Shown here in pieces: positions 12,871-24,019 of a DNA stretch of 64,000 nucleotides (position 1 is its first letter; each line of letters starts with the position of its first letter). Source of the DNA: Isoetes taiwanensis. Taxonomy: Eukaryota > Streptophyta > Lycopodiopsida > Isoetales > Isoetaceae. Position numbers and translations under genes: made by a program. The notes under the pieces are model-generated. The model worked only from the letters and a program-made list of their open reading frames with translations. It had not been told where the DNA came from and searched no databases. The DNA lies in contig JAJEKV010000039.1 in the NCBI GenBank assembly GCA_021234155.1, positions 12,588,840 through 12,652,839 of the forward strand, read 5' to 3'.

Positions 12871-14267
12871 TCACCATCTGTTTTTACAGAAAAACGACCT
12901 GCTGTAACCCAAAAATTCTCCCCAATTCTCTGTAATTGGAGCTATACCAAATATGAATCCCTTAGAACAGCACTTCTCTTTCAAAATAAGGCCTGAGATC
13001 CTTGCCATTTCTGGGATTAGGCAACAATTCCCTCGAGAGTCATCAAGTAGAAAGCCCCACAGGTACCTCTTTATCAATGAAATGGGCCTTCCCATGGGCT
13101 TTGAAATTTGGGACGATCTTTGCTTAGTGGTCCTGCACAACACCAATTGCCCTTCCTCAAATGGATTGACAACCTGTAACTTGTCTTTGATAAGCTTTAC
13201 TTTCTGTTTATGCCTCATATTGAAGTCTCTGCTTCTTGTCTCATCTCTTCCAATTGCAGCAAATCATCCATCCTGTTATGCACTTGATTTGGATTTGGAA
13301 CTTCTCCTAAATTCTCATAATAAGGTAGCTCCACAAATGAACACAAAGGAATGTCCAAATGAATAGGCATCACAGCTTGCACTCCATAAACCAATTCAAA
13401 TGGTGTAAATCCTGTAGCCAACTTGTAAGTACACCTGAAACTCCATAAGGCACCTGTCAAGGCTTCATGCCAATTTCTTTGATTATCCTTCACTGTTTTG
13501 GCCAAGATAGCTTTCAGAATTTTGTTAGTAGACTCTGCTTGGCCATTGCCTTGTGGATAATAAGCAGAAGCTTGCACATGTTGAACACCAATCTTTTCTG
13601 TTAACTGAGCTACTACTTTCCCCATGAAATGAGTTCCCCGATCAGACAAAAGAATGGTTGGAACACCAAACCGAGAAATCAAATTGTGATAAAGAAAGCT
13701 TACTGTGGTATTTTTCACGTAGCATGCTTTCTTTGGAATTGCTTCTACCCACTTTGTAAACATACATGTGGCTGCCAAGATATACTTATGACCTTTGGAA
13801 GATGGAGGATTGATAGGCCCAATGTAATCCAATCCCCACATATGAAACAGACCAATGCTCAAAATAGGATGGAATGGCATATTATTGTGGCCTGTCAATT
13901 GTTTATGCCTTTGACACTTCTCACATTTGCTAACAAAGTCTCTAGTATCCTTGTAAAGAGTTGGCCAATAATATCCCCAATGAAGGATCTTCCTAGCTGT
14001 GGTTCGGCTGCAAAATGCCCTCGACAATCATGTGCTTGTTGCAACAAATCATGAGTTTTGCTGACCAGCAACACACCTTAATAAGAGACCTTCCATAGTC
14101 TTCTTATAAAGAATAGCCTCATGCACCACATAACCAGCTGCTTGTACTCTAAGAGCATGCTTTTGTTGCTTTGAAAATGATGCGGGATAAGTCCGATCTT
14201 GTAAATACACGTATATATTGGCATGCCAAAGATCCACCGGTCTCAATGAACCCTTGTAATACGCCAT
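12871..14267 (-). pseudogene. Gypsy integrase, with C-terminal extension
   Basis: The zinc-binding N-domain lies at about 13,990-13,900 (HWGYYWP...CEKCQRH) and the DDE core follows in the frame 14,027-13,215. The catalytic triad is visible as D in GLDYIGP, D in SDRGTHF and E in GQAESTNK, with correct order and spacing. FTPFELVYG typical of gypsy integrase follows. The C-terminal part continues at 13,218-12,871 in another frame (FEEGQLVLCRTTKQ...MGRP), overlapping by a few bases, so one frameshift separates core and tail. A further break near 14,050 separates it from the start at 14,267. Catalytic residues look intact. Confidence 0.9.
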
Positions 14268-14278
14268 TATCCGAAGCG

Positions 14279-14704
14279 CTACGGCTGGTCTGTTTCCTCT
14301 TCTATTTCACCACCACTACTCAAATAGGCACTTGGATTATGAGCTCCTTGAGCCATCTTAACATACTTCAACTCAAATTCTTGTATGATAAGAGCCCATC
14401 TTGTAAACTTAGGATCTTGGACAGTCTTGTTGTAAATGCATGGCAACGGGCTCACATCCATATGAATGTAAACATATCAGATATTTTTGAATTCCATTGT
14501 GAAGGAAGAAGATAATGTCTAAATTTGTTCAAGGCCCACTTCAATGCTAACCCAAGATGCTCCACATGAGTCCATTTCTCGCTCTTGTGGAGTTAACACC
14601 GCTAGCATAGTAATTAACATCATAATGCTTTTGCTGATTTTTTCGACATAGTGTGTGACCAAAAGCTTGCTCCCAAACTGTAAAGAATAAATGAAATGGC
14701 TCAC
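14279..14704 (-). pseudogene. Gypsy RNase H domain, degraded
   Basis: Two short frames, 14,704-14,519 and 14,461-14,279, lie between RT and integrase. The second ends like a gypsy RNase H: a D-P-K-F-T-R-W-A-L core followed by FELKYVK and an asparagine-rich close (GAHNPSAYLS). The first holds only traces of the acidic active-site region. Frameshifted and probably inactive. Confidence 0.7.
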
Positions 14705-15700
14705 TCATTCTTGGAGGAATCAATAAAAGTTCTCTCTTTTAATTGTGCAAGGCACCATTCAAATGCTTCTTGAGCATCTTCCTTCCATCTAAAATGCTGC
14801 CCTGGCTTCATACAATCCACAAGTGGCTGGGTTACTTTAGCAAAATTATGCAAATACCTTCTACTAAAACTGAGTTGGCCATATAAGCTTCTCACTTGGG
14901 ATACATTTGTAGGTGGTTTGACCTTCTCCAAGGCTGCAATCTTACCATGATCCACTTGTAATCCCTTTTCTGAAACATAATTGCCCAATAGTTTTCCTCC
15001 TCTAGTGAAGAAAATACACTTAGCAGGATTCAAACTTATACCATACAGCCGGCATCTTTCAAGAACTTTTCTGAGATGATCCAAGTGATCCTTTCTTGGA
15101 TTAGAAAATACTGTTAAGTCATCTATAAAGACTCTCAAAAAGTCTAAAATATCATGAAAAGCATATGTCATAGCTCTCTGAAATGTGGTTGGAGCATTTG
15201 TGAGGCCAAAAGGTAATACCTTGTAAGCATAGATGCCAAAAGGTGTTCAAAAAGCCGTCATTGCTTGATGTGGTGGATAGATTTGGATCCGATTATATCC
15301 CGAAAGTAACCATCCAAAGAAAGAATAGGCCTGATTTCCTGCAACAATATCCAACAAGGTGTCTATGAATGGTGTAGGAAAATGATCTCTTTTGGTAGCT
15401 TTGTTGAGATCCCTGTAATCAATGCATACTCGGATTGAGTTATTTGGCTTTCTCACTGGTACAATAGAACTGATCCAATCTGAATTTGCTAATTGGTACA
15501 ATAAATCCCGCCTCCAAAGCTTCATGACTTCAACCTTTACTTGCTCCTCTATTCTTTGGACTCATTCTCCTTTGAGCTTGTTGGGATTTGGGTTTTGATC
15601 CTTGTTTCAAATCAATGGTATGAACCACAACCTCCGGTGGAATGCCTTTCAATTCTTTGTAATTTCTTGCCAAAACATCCCTGAATTCTCTTAATAAAGA
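14701..15700 (-). pseudogene. Gypsy reverse transcriptase
   Basis: The lead-in at about 15,700-15,540 reads LREFRDVLARNYKELKGIPP, a typical gypsy pre-RT segment. The frame 15,525-15,247 has VRKPNNSIRVCIDYRDLNKA and ends at the motif-A region, where the usual D of FS..D..SGYNQI is replaced (FFGWLLSGYNRI). The frame 15,171-14,701 has the intact FIDDL box and the thumb-connection motifs GISLNPAKCIFF, LGNYVSEKGL and VRSLYGQLSFSRRYL. Missing sequence between 15,247 and 15,171 reflects one frameshift. Loss of the motif-A aspartate would abolish polymerisation if real. Confidence 0.9.
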
Positions 15701-15796
15701 TATCAAATCGCGTTCCTCCTCTTGAGTAAGATCTCCTCCAATAGTAACCAATTCTTCTTGATTTCCTTGAGAAATATTGATGTTCTTGACTGAATG

Positions 15797-16015
15797 TGGT
15801 GGTGAATGAAGGTGGTGAGTGGTGGTGGAATGTGGTGAATGTGGTGAGTGTAATGAATGTGGTGAGTGTGGTGACGAATGTGGTGAATGTGGTGAATGTG
15901 GTGACACTGATGAATGTGGTACGTGTGATGACTGTGGTGACTGTAATGGATGTGGTGGATGTGATGATTATGATGAATTTGGTGCATGTGGTGATCAGAA
16001 TGTATGTGGTGAATA
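15797..16015 (-). repeat. His/Ser/Pro-coding GTG minisatellite inside pol
   Basis: Units of the type GTGGTGAATGT and GTGGTGAGTGT run for about 220 bp between protease and RT. On the coding strand they translate as HSPHSPHSSPHSPH and similar in the frame that leads directly into the RT lead-in (15,907-15,530), so the repeat is read through as protein. In a second frame it is His/Ile-rich. The same GTGGTGAGTGGTGA motif occurs in both LTRs of the element. Its length is probably unstable. Confidence 0.8.
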
Positions 16016-16029
16016 TGGACTGATCTGAT

Positions 16030-16590
16030 TTACCGCATCCTCCGAAATGCGCATGCCACCGTTGCTTGTCCTTGTATAGTGGGCTGATTTCTGTTTACTC
16101 CATCTATGCTTGATGTCAAAATCAGCATCTCTACTTGATCTTGATTAATTTCTTGCTGAAATAAAGTCTTCCCAATGGGTCTTTGAATGGACTCTTCCTG
16201 CATGTTCACAAGAGTCTCTTGTAACTCATCTTCACCAATACTTTCAAGTCTTTGGATATACTTATCGGCAACTTCTTTGTAAATGACATATTTCTGAAAT
16301 TTGGGTACCTTTTAACCACTTGTACAAAGTCTTATCTTCCTTGTCACCCACTTTCAAGACATGAAAACAACTAAGACCTTGCTGCCCCGACACCATAGCA
16401 TTCTCTTTGTTGATTTCTAGCTGCCGGGCTGCTCAAAGAAGGATTGCAAAGAAAGGTACCTTTGCTGATTTCAGAGGATGATCTATAGTAACCTTGTTAT
16501 TCATTTCACGCTTCCTCCATGAAGTCTCGACATGCGGCATCTAACCATGTGCGACTTCAGCAACAAAGTATAAGTTTCAGCATGCACACT
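16030..16590. other. Gypsy pol spacer
   Basis: Between the minisatellite and the protease. Stops interrupt every frame. I recognise no domain, although it must once have been part of the polyprotein. Confidence 0.4.
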
Positions 16591-16591
16591 C

Positions 16592-17074
16592 TCACGGAAA
16601 TTTCAAAACCATGAAATCCAAGATTGCTTCCACCTCATAAACCTTGCATAAAACATTTCTTATGACTCCCATAGGCTGCACCTTCATTTGATTGAATGCT
16701 TTGAGCATCATAGTTGTCGGTTCCATCATTTTCAATCCAACTTGAAGCATTATGTGGTAAGGCATTACATTCACTCCATCACGGGTATCTATGTTGGCCT
16801 CTTTGATTAGATATCCATTAATACTCACATCACAAAGAAATGGCCCGGGATCCTTGGATTGCCGGGCTGGTGGCTCCATTCTCCTCTTGTGGGGTATCAT
16901 TTGATATAATTTGTTGGACTGAAATTTCTGATTTTGTTCTTCCCCTAACTCTTGCAACAAATTTGGAGAATAATGCATCAATTGCTCCAAAGTAAGTGTA
17001 ACTTTAGTGGCCAAAACTTGGCTGATTACATCATCTTCATTTTGAACTTCCTCATCCACCATAGGAGGCATCAC
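16592..17074 (-). pseudogene. Gypsy aspartic protease
   Basis: 160-residue frame between gag and RT. It has FLCDVSINGYLIKEANIDTR, then GVNVMPYHIMLQVGL, the layout of a retropepsin (strand, D-T-G loop, then a hydrophobic V-N-V-M-P segment). The usual D-[ST]-G-A is D-T-R-D-G here, so the active-site loop is altered. KAFNQMKVQPMGVI and VYEVEAILDFMVL match the later strands of plant gypsy proteases. Confidence 0.8.
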
Positions 17075-17214
17075 TATGGGCTGATTTTTCTTCTATAGAC
17101 TGAAACTTTCGTGGGCAGCACATTGAATTGCACCTTCTTAGGTGCCGACACCTTCAAAGCTTGTTCCTTCAAAGCCTTTGGAAAAAGAGGTCTTAGTCTT
17201 CTCCACAATTGGCA

Positions 17215-18435
17215 CTACTCTTGGTTCTTGCACCACCTTTTGTGATCTTGTAACCCATTTACTTCTCCAATCTCTTCTTCTTGCTGAAATAATAATGCAT
17301 CTACCTCAACGAATCCACAATTTACTACTGATTTTGCCTTCTCTTGCTTCTTAAGTTCCTCAATAAGAGCCTTAACTTGAGGATTTTCAATGTACTTTGC
17401 ATCTTGAATGCGAACATCATTATTAGGAAGAGGTACTGATTCAAACACTTGCTGCCTTGGTGGATACTTGTTGGTTGCCCATTCCGGTTTCCCATGAATT
17501 TTCCAACAAGTAGTCTCATCATGCTTGAATTTATCACATAACTTGCAATACAAATGAGCCTTACTTGGATACCATCCCTGTTTTGGCTGCACCATTTGTG
17601 TGGAACCCATTGGAACTTGTTGAGCAATTGGAGCTTGTGGCATCATTGGAACTTGTGTTATAATAGGTGCTGCATGCATTGGTTGAATAGGAATAGGTGG
17701 TGCTTGTTGCATAACAGCAAATACCGGATTGGCCCTCTCAAAGAATCTCTTCTCCCTACATTCTTGATCATTATGGCCCTTGATTTGGCATCTTGAGCAG
17801 AATTTCAGCAATCTACATGTAGTATCAGAATGCCCAATAGACCCACAATACTCACAAGTAATAAACTGCACCTCCCTTGGCTTCTCACCAATTGTAAGCT
17901 TAGAAATCTTGGCTGAAATATCCTCTATTTTATGCTCTCGGGCAACAACTTCATGAATGTATCCGGCTTATCTTCAGCCTTGAGAGCATACTTTTGTGCC
18001 TCTAGTAATGTTGTAGGCTGTTTAGCCTTCACCTTATGAGCAATAGCTCGTTTCAGCCTTCACATACCATTGAATATCCATTTCATCATTCCTTGCAATC
18101 TTCCAATGAACCCGCGGCTTTGAGAACATAATGTACCTTTGATTATACTCTCTAATTGATTCATCTTCCTTTTGTGTAAAATTTGTCCACCTTTCCATAG
18201 TCTTATCCTTCCCATGAACTTCTTGATAATTAGCAATGAAAGCTTCCTTCAATTCCTGATATGTCATGGTATCGGGCTGAGTTTGTGCCCATTCCTCCAC
18301 TGAATCTTGCAAAGAACTATGAAACCAAAGCAAATGTAATATTGGGTAACTTACATTTTGGCAATACCTCTCAAACTTCACAATATGCTTCAAAGGATCC
18401 CGATCCACCGGATCATCAAACTTTGGAATCCCCAT
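17215..18435 (-). pseudogene. Gypsy gag with zinc knuckles
   Basis: The frame 18,435-18,034 is a retrotransposon gag domain (FDDPVDRDPLKHIVKFERYC, then WFHSSLQDSVEEWAQTQP, then LKEAFIANYQEVHGK and EDESIREYNQRY). After a frameshift and stops (18,033-17,872), the frame 17,871-17,215 has a cluster of zinc-binding motifs: CEYCGSIGHSDTTC, then CSRCQIKGHNDQEC, then a Pro/Gln-rich stretch (QQAPPIPIQPMHAAP), then CKLCDKFKHDETTC. Three knuckles is more than the one or two usual in gypsy gag. It packages element RNA in virus-like particles. Confidence 0.9.
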
Positions 18436-18905
18436 TGTAACGAAAACCCCATACCATAGGTGGTAATCTGACCATCTCGCCTCTTCTTGGGTTTCTTGAA
18501 ATTGGAAAACGAAATTGAATCTCCCTTCAATTTGAAAAATGAAATTGGATTACCTTCTAGATCGGGTAAATGGAATCAAAACCTCACGGATCGAGAATTA
18601 GACCCCGGATACGCTCCCAAATGAAAACGAAATTGAATCTTGATGCAATTTTGAGCCCAAGATTGACTCACGGTCCCCTTCTTGTGACGATGGAGCTTAG
18701 TGGGATCTCCTTCTTACTTCTCTTGGGCATAAAACTATGCTCCCCTTGTCAAATTTTACTCCATAAATCAACTACGGCAAAATCCCCTTCACACAAGAAA
18801 TTGCTCCTTTCACAATGGTGTCGATTTCTTTTAAGCGATCACCAATACCAATGGTAACAACTTCTTTTCAATGGAAATTCTTGCCGATCAATGGTGCTGT
18901 CGAAA
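18436..18905. other. Gypsy 5' untranslated leader
   Basis: Between the primer-binding site and gag on the minus strand. No coding signal was recognised. A GAAATTGAAT/GAAATTGGAT phrase recurs at 18,500-18,560. Confidence 0.5.
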
Positions 18906-18919
18906 GCAGGTGGTCGCCA
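18906..18919 (-). promoter_or_regulatory. tRNA primer-binding site of the gypsy element
   Basis: Three bases inside the 5' LTR, the minus strand reads TGGCGACCACCTGC. TGG complements the CCA end of a tRNA, and the position is right for minus-strand priming. The primer tRNA was not identified. Confidence 0.7.
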
Positions 18920-18922
18920 AAT

Positions 18923-19297
18923 TGTTAGAGCCTGAACTCTAACCTTGCAAGAAGGATGAAAAACCCAACAATCCAAGCTCAATCTATCAGAACAAGGCAA
19001 TGCACAACACAAAGAATCATCATCTCCATAGCTAGATCAATGAAAATACTCTCTCCCAATACACCGTCCCTCCGTTCTTCTCTCTCTGGTCAGATAATAC
19101 AGTGATCCTCCTGCCCACAATGCATACGTGCAAAATATCCTCCACGCGTGCATGCGCGTATATCACTCTATATACGGTATATGATGAGTGTGGTGAGTGG
19201 TGACAAGTGTGGTGAGTGGTGACAAGTGTGGTGAGTGGTGAGTGGTGACGAGTGTGGTGAGTGGTGACGGATGTGGTGAGTGGTGACCACCCCAACA
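18923..19297 (-). repeat. 5' LTR of the gypsy element
   Basis: 375 bp, TGTTAGAG to CCCCAACA on the plus strand, with the GTGGTGAGTGGTGA minisatellite at about 19,189-19,285. Followed by the ATTAG duplication at 19,298-19,302. As the minus-strand 5' LTR it should contain the promoter; the TATATACGGTATATG word at about 19,170 is a possible TATA region. Confidence 0.95.
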
Positions 19298-19302
19298 ATT
19301 AG

Positions 19303-20103
19303 TATCTGTACCACATAACCGTAAATATCTGTCCCCTCTGGGCAATTGTCATGTAACCAGCCCTCAAGACTGTCAATGAACAATCCAAACAGAGTGGGAG
19401 ACATTGGGCAGCCCTGCTTGACCCCCATATTGCTATCAATATATTACGGGTTTTTCTGAGAGGGAAAAAGGAAAGGCAGTATCAATACCTTTTCATATAA
19501 TACTTGCACTGCTGCCCGTAATTGTTCTGGCACCTCTAATTTCTCCAGTCTCTCCCACAATTTAGGTCTAGGCACTCTATCAAAGGCCTTTCTAAAATCC
19601 ACAAAGGCTACATATGCAGCTGTGTCAAATATTGATTTGAGCACTAATAAATGATCCATAGTAGATCTTCCAGCACGGAAACCTGCCTGTGTTTCTGATC
19701 CTTTGTGATTACTCTCCGCCCACATACTAATTCTCTTCTCCAAAATAGATGCCAGCAACTTCGTTAACAAGCCACTTACCAGTATTGTTCTATAATTATT
19801 AATTTCCCCCGCTGCACCACCTTTATGCACTGGTACCACCCGATTAATCTGCCATTGTTGAGGCATTCCTTGTGACAATGCTTTCGTTAACAGATCTGAA
19901 ATAATGGGATGGATTTTGGGCCCTGCCCATTTTATATGTTCCGCACAAAGACCTTGGAGATCCTTGGCTTTACCGTTTGCCAAACGTGATATGCCATCCG
20001 CTACTTCTTCTGTTGATATCAATAAGTTTGATCTGTTATAGTGGATAGAATCGGGATTCCCTTCTGAATAATGATAGAGATTATATACATGTTTCCAAAG
20101 CAC
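19303..20103 (-). pseudogene. Non-LTR element C, RT N-terminal half
   Basis: The frame 20,103-19,444 (219 aa) has classic non-LTR RT blocks: GISRLANGKAKDLQGLCAEH, NRVVPVHKGG with NYRTILVS, EKRISMWAE, TQAGFRAGRSTMDHLLVLK and FVDFRKAFDRVPRPKLW (motif A aspartate present). After a frameshift, 19,428-19,303 gives GVKQGCPMSPTLFGLFIDSL, then a break at the gypsy target site. The YADD box should fall at the junction with 12,177; the stretch VQLLMCVDDVV of a sister element shows the expected continuation. Confidence 0.9.
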
Positions 20104-20494
20104 ATCCGAATAGAGACTCTTGTTTATGATAAGTGAACTGCCTTTTCTTTTGCCGAATTATCTTTCTATATTCTTTTCTACAATATTCTTTTGCCATGCC
20201 ATGGCTATTTCTCCATTGAGCTTTTGCATCCTTACAAGCTTGGTCGTACCATGCATTATACGGTAGCCCTTTCCGAGCACGCTTAGAGGTAAAAACCTCT
20301 TTGGCGGTATCTGAAAGCAGATCACATAATTGCTTGCTAGCCATTGACAAGTCTGCATCCCACTTAATGGATTCCAGATCTTGCTCCAGCTTAGCCCTGT
20401 AGCAATCTTTCAAACCAGGTCTAAGACAATATCCTTGCTGTATTATTTCCTTTATCTGACAATCTGGTGTATTGATATCCATTGTGAGCTTCAA
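20081..20494 (-). pseudogene. Non-LTR element C, EN-RT linker
   Basis: 137-residue frame with GLPYNAWYDQACKDAKAQWR followed by a basic stretch (KEYRKIIRQKKRQF). Element D has the matching GLPCNSWYDEKC. This is the conserved segment between the APE-type endonuclease and the RT palm. It overlaps the RT frame by 23 bp in a different frame, indicating a frameshift. Confidence 0.8.
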
Positions 20495-21290
20495 CAGGTT
20501 CTAGCTGTTCCTCCATAACCTGAAATTCTGTGATATGGTGTAATGTTTGATCTGCCATTATAATATAATCAACAATGCTCCTGGATCTATACGTAGTCCT
20601 CTCCGTCCCAGGGAATCTATCCAATCCATTACATATCATCATGTTAGCACTGCAGCAAAGGGTCAAAAGAAACCGACCAGTTTTGGTAATGGTATGATCC
20701 TGTGATTGTCTATTCCACCCATTAGATATCAGTTCATCCTTGTCCATATACTCTAACCAAAGCGGGTCATGTATGTCTGTATAGATTTCTGCTTGTCTAT
20801 CACCTGTCCTGCCATTAAAGTCTCCAGCTAAAATTACTTCCCCTTTCTTTTGGAAATACATTATGTCCTGTTCAATTCCAAAAAAAGGATCATCCTGTGA
20901 GGCATCTGTTTCCTTGTATACTTTTTGATGTCTTGGAGCAAAGTTATTCTGTTTGTAAACCGTTTATCTCCAGCCACATATATTGCCCATTTTTATCCTG
21001 TTTAATACATGTCACCAGTTCTGTGTATCTTTGTCTTACATAACATGCCAGCCCACCGTTTCCGTTATCTGTTGTTCCAAATCTGTTGCTTCTTCTTCTT
21101 GTATAAATTAACTCAAATCCACAGTATCATAGGTAGTGCATATAACTCATGTTCTTTGGTCTCCATAAAGCATATCATATCCACATCTGTCAATATATCA
21201 CGCATCGTGACTACTTTTTCCATTGTCAATCTATTAATGTTCCATATGATTATCACGAAGACCTCCGCAATTCCTATTGATGATTCTTGC
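20421..21290 (-). pseudogene. Non-LTR element C, APE-type endonuclease
   Basis: Pieces of an exonuclease-endonuclease-phosphatase domain. At about 21,260-21,150 the minus strand reads IIIWNINRLTMEKVV and MICFMETKEHE (the N and E metal-site motifs). At 20,861-20,421 it reads VILAGDFNGRTGD (the D.N motif), then YRSRSIVDYIIMAD, then the end of the domain. The endonuclease nicks the target for target-primed reverse transcription. Stops and frame changes separate the two pieces (20,870-21,150). Confidence 0.8.
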
Positions 21291-21339
21291 TTTCCCCTTT
21301 TCCCATTTAAGCTGTTTTGATTCTTACGCTTTGCTTCTT

Positions 21340-22245
21340 TGAATTTTGAATTTCATGTTTTTCTCATGCATACGTTTCCTTTGTCAAGTCTTCATTAACC
21401 CATATGAACTTCCCTTTCAGTTATGCTTATTTTGAGAACTTGTAATCTTGTATCACGATTTGCAAACTTTATGAGAATATGGCGAGTACCCATCTCTTTC
21501 ACGCCAATCTGAATCGTCTACTACCTCTGTTTTAGGCACTAACATGTCATTGGTAAGAAAATTCTCTACTAACTCTTTGGTATTTTCTTTCTCTGTTAGG
21601 CAGTCCAACAATACGAAGACTCAGCTCTCTGCTTCCTTTCTGCATTTCCATATAATTATCAAACCTATCTCTAAGATTCTTTGATCTCGCCATTCTTTGC
21701 CATGTCATTCTCATTCTCAATTATTTGTTCTTTGTACTTAGGGTGTATTTACGCTCTTTTGCGGCTAATTCTTCTTTCAATTCCTTTATGGCCAGAGCAT
21801 TTTCCTGTTTAATCTCTTCTAATGCTGATTGAAAATCATTAGCTAAAGAATTCCGTACCTCTTTAAGCATGTCTTGCATCACCGAGCTCATGAATTCCTT
21901 CACAAATTCCTTCTTGAAGTCCATCAGTATATTCTTCATGTTATCCGCCATGGCAGCCAGCAACTCCTTCTGGAAATCTTTGTTCTGTTGGATAGAGCAG
22001 GATATGATTTCGTTTTGTGTTATAGCGGCACTGGCAGCACTAGCGGCAGCACTAGCATCACCCATTTGAATAGCAGCAGTAGCAGCAGTTTCGGCCTGCA
22101 GAGAGTCGGACCCTGATTCCGATGTTGCCCCTTTAGTTTTTTTGGATGCCACACCAACGAGAGTGACCTCAGATGTGGTCCCCTTTGCTTTGTTTTTGTC
22201 AGTGTCGTACTTGGAAGACTTTGCCCTTGTTGCCCTTTGCGCCAT
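21340..22245 (-). pseudogene. Non-LTR element C, ORF1 protein
   Basis: The ATG at 22,245 starts a 174-residue frame: a basic N-terminus (MAQRATRAKSSKYDTDKNK), an Ala-rich segment and a predicted long helix or coiled coil (NSLANDFQSALEEIKQENA, LAIKELKEELAAKERKY). In later frames at about 21,620-21,480 an RRM-like remnant reads LRILGLPNREKENTKELVEN. Coiled coil plus RRM is the layout of L1-type ORF1p, an RNA-binding trimer. The start codon lies immediately after the microsatellite tail of element B, so there is essentially no 5' UTR of its own. Confidence 0.7.
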
Positions 22246-22281
22246 AGAGAGAGAGAGAAGAAGAAGAAGAAGAAGAAGAAG
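22246..22281. repeat. (AG)n(AAG)n microsatellite between elements B and C
   Basis: Short AG run then AAG triplets; on the coding strand (CTT)n(CT)n. It is both the 3' tail of element B and the 5' flank of element C. Confidence 0.95.
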
Positions 22282-23760
22282 ATTTTATTAATTTCGTCTA
22301 CTAGACCATCAAGATCTATGAGACGTATCCAAAAATACAAAGTTCTGTGTACAATAGTATAACTAAGTAATGCCCTCATCTGCTTGAGGGTCATTAGTCA
22401 TCTCTCTCATACCAAGCTCATAATCAGCCAAAAGTGTTTTGTAGTGCATTATATAATTCTCTCTTTCTAGAAGGGCCTCAGCAATGAAGTTTGTTATTCT
22501 TTGGAGGCGGTTGCTAAATAAATACATCCTCCAAAGTAATACCGTTAAGACCATATTTGACCCTAAGATCATGGTATGCCTGACAATGCAGCAGAAAATG
22601 TTCCTCATCTTCTACCATTTCTTTGTCACAAGCTTTGCACAACCTGAAATCTCGCGGAATGTCTCCCCATCTACCCACCTCAACTCCTAAATGGTGTGAA
22701 CTGAGTCTCATTCTGCTGATTAGTTGTAAACATATATGGAGCTTACTTGATTTAAGTAAGGCCTCTCATAATGAAGGATTAAACATTGTCCTATAGAATA
22801 TAGATTTAGATCCCGGATCACACCATAGCTTATCTCGTGCTCTCTGGTACACGAACCCCTTAACCTGCTTAGCATCGTCTGGGATCCGATCAAAGGTAAT
22901 ACCCCATTTACATAACCATTTTAAGAAATCTGCATACCAACCTTTGTGTACACTTTGTTCCATAAAAGTCAGGGTAATCCTTCTCTCTTGTCCGCCCACA
23001 CCTTCCTAACATAGACAATTGTTTGATATAAAGCTTCCACCTCAAGTGGCATAAGCCCTGTTTCAGCAAGCATCATCCCTATGGGAGTTTGCATCTTTAC
23101 TCCAAGTTCAGTAAGCATGAATTTCTTTTGAATTTTTTCTAACCTTTTCCATCTATCCAGAGCTAGACCAGGCCCCCAGAGTTCGCAGCCGTACAAAGCA
23201 ACTGGACGCACTAGCACCACATAAAGTGTCTTCTTGAGATCAAACTTAATAAGATCTGCCTGCTTGCACCGCCTCTGCATTTCAAACAAAGCCTTTAAAC
23301 CCCCATCAACTCTCTGGTCTACGGCTAGATTCCATTTGTAATCATTGTGTGCCAACAAACCCAAATATTTGTAGGAAGATGTAATTTCTACAAGTTTGCT
23401 GTCATACAAAAAGGTGTAATGATCTGTTTTCTTTTGCCCAAATATCATAATTTTTGTCTTCTCAAGGTTTACTCTCATATCCATCACTTCACAAAAACTA
23501 AAGAGTGCATCTAGGTGCTTTTGTAAACACCAGGCACACGTGAAAAACATCACCACATCATCTGCATAAATCAGCAAGCGTATAATATGCTCACGTAAAA
23601 ATGTTCCTTCCCTCCACGTGAGGTTATCCATTCATCCAATTCATCAATAAACAGGCCAAACAATGTAGGAGACAAAGGGCATCCCTGCTTCACACCTATA
23701 TTAGAGACAATTTCATAGTGCTGGGAGAGCGGGAAAGATAGTTTTATCGCCATCCGACAG
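22282..23760 (-). pseudogene. Non-LTR element B, 5'-truncated
   Basis: The coding remnant starts about 25 codons before GVKQGCPLSPTLFGLFIDEL (23,753-23,571). The frame 23,631-22,969 continues through IYADDVVMFFTCAWCLQKHL, VNLEKTKIMIFGQKK, YKYLGLLAHNDYKW, RPVALYGCELWGPGL and LGVKMQTPIGMMLAETGLMP. Then come 22,999-22,766 (KLWCDPGSKSIFYRTMFNPS) and 22,711-22,514 (RLSSHHLGVEVGRWG, CKACDKEMVEDEEHFLLHCQ). The terminal Cys/His cluster is the family's zinc-finger-like end. The YADD active site is intact. Upstream endonuclease and ORF1 are absent. Confidence 0.9.
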
Positions 23761-23776
23761 AGTAGAGAGCCTACCG

Positions 23777-24019
<243 letters not shown>

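Larger units (their letters stand above)
12183..19297 (-). mobile_element. Nested Ty3/gypsy LTR retrotransposon, 7.1 kb
   Basis: The element is bounded by TG...CA LTRs of 373 and 375 bp and by a perfect ATTAG duplication. Reading the minus strand, the order is 5' LTR, primer-binding site, gag with zinc knuckles, protease, reverse transcriptase, RNase H, integrase, 3' LTR. Integrase after RT/RNase H identifies Ty3/gypsy rather than Ty1/copia. The chromodomain region is not obvious. Coding parts are in several frames, and the RT and protease active sites are altered, so this copy is probably non-autonomous despite the young LTRs; some breaks may be sequence errors. It sits inside non-LTR element C, so it is younger than that element. 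Confidence 0.95.

Noticed and set aside
15796-16028. Plus-strand Cys-Gly-rich frames over the GTG minisatellite
   Set aside because: Low-complexity shadow of the minus-strand gypsy pol array.
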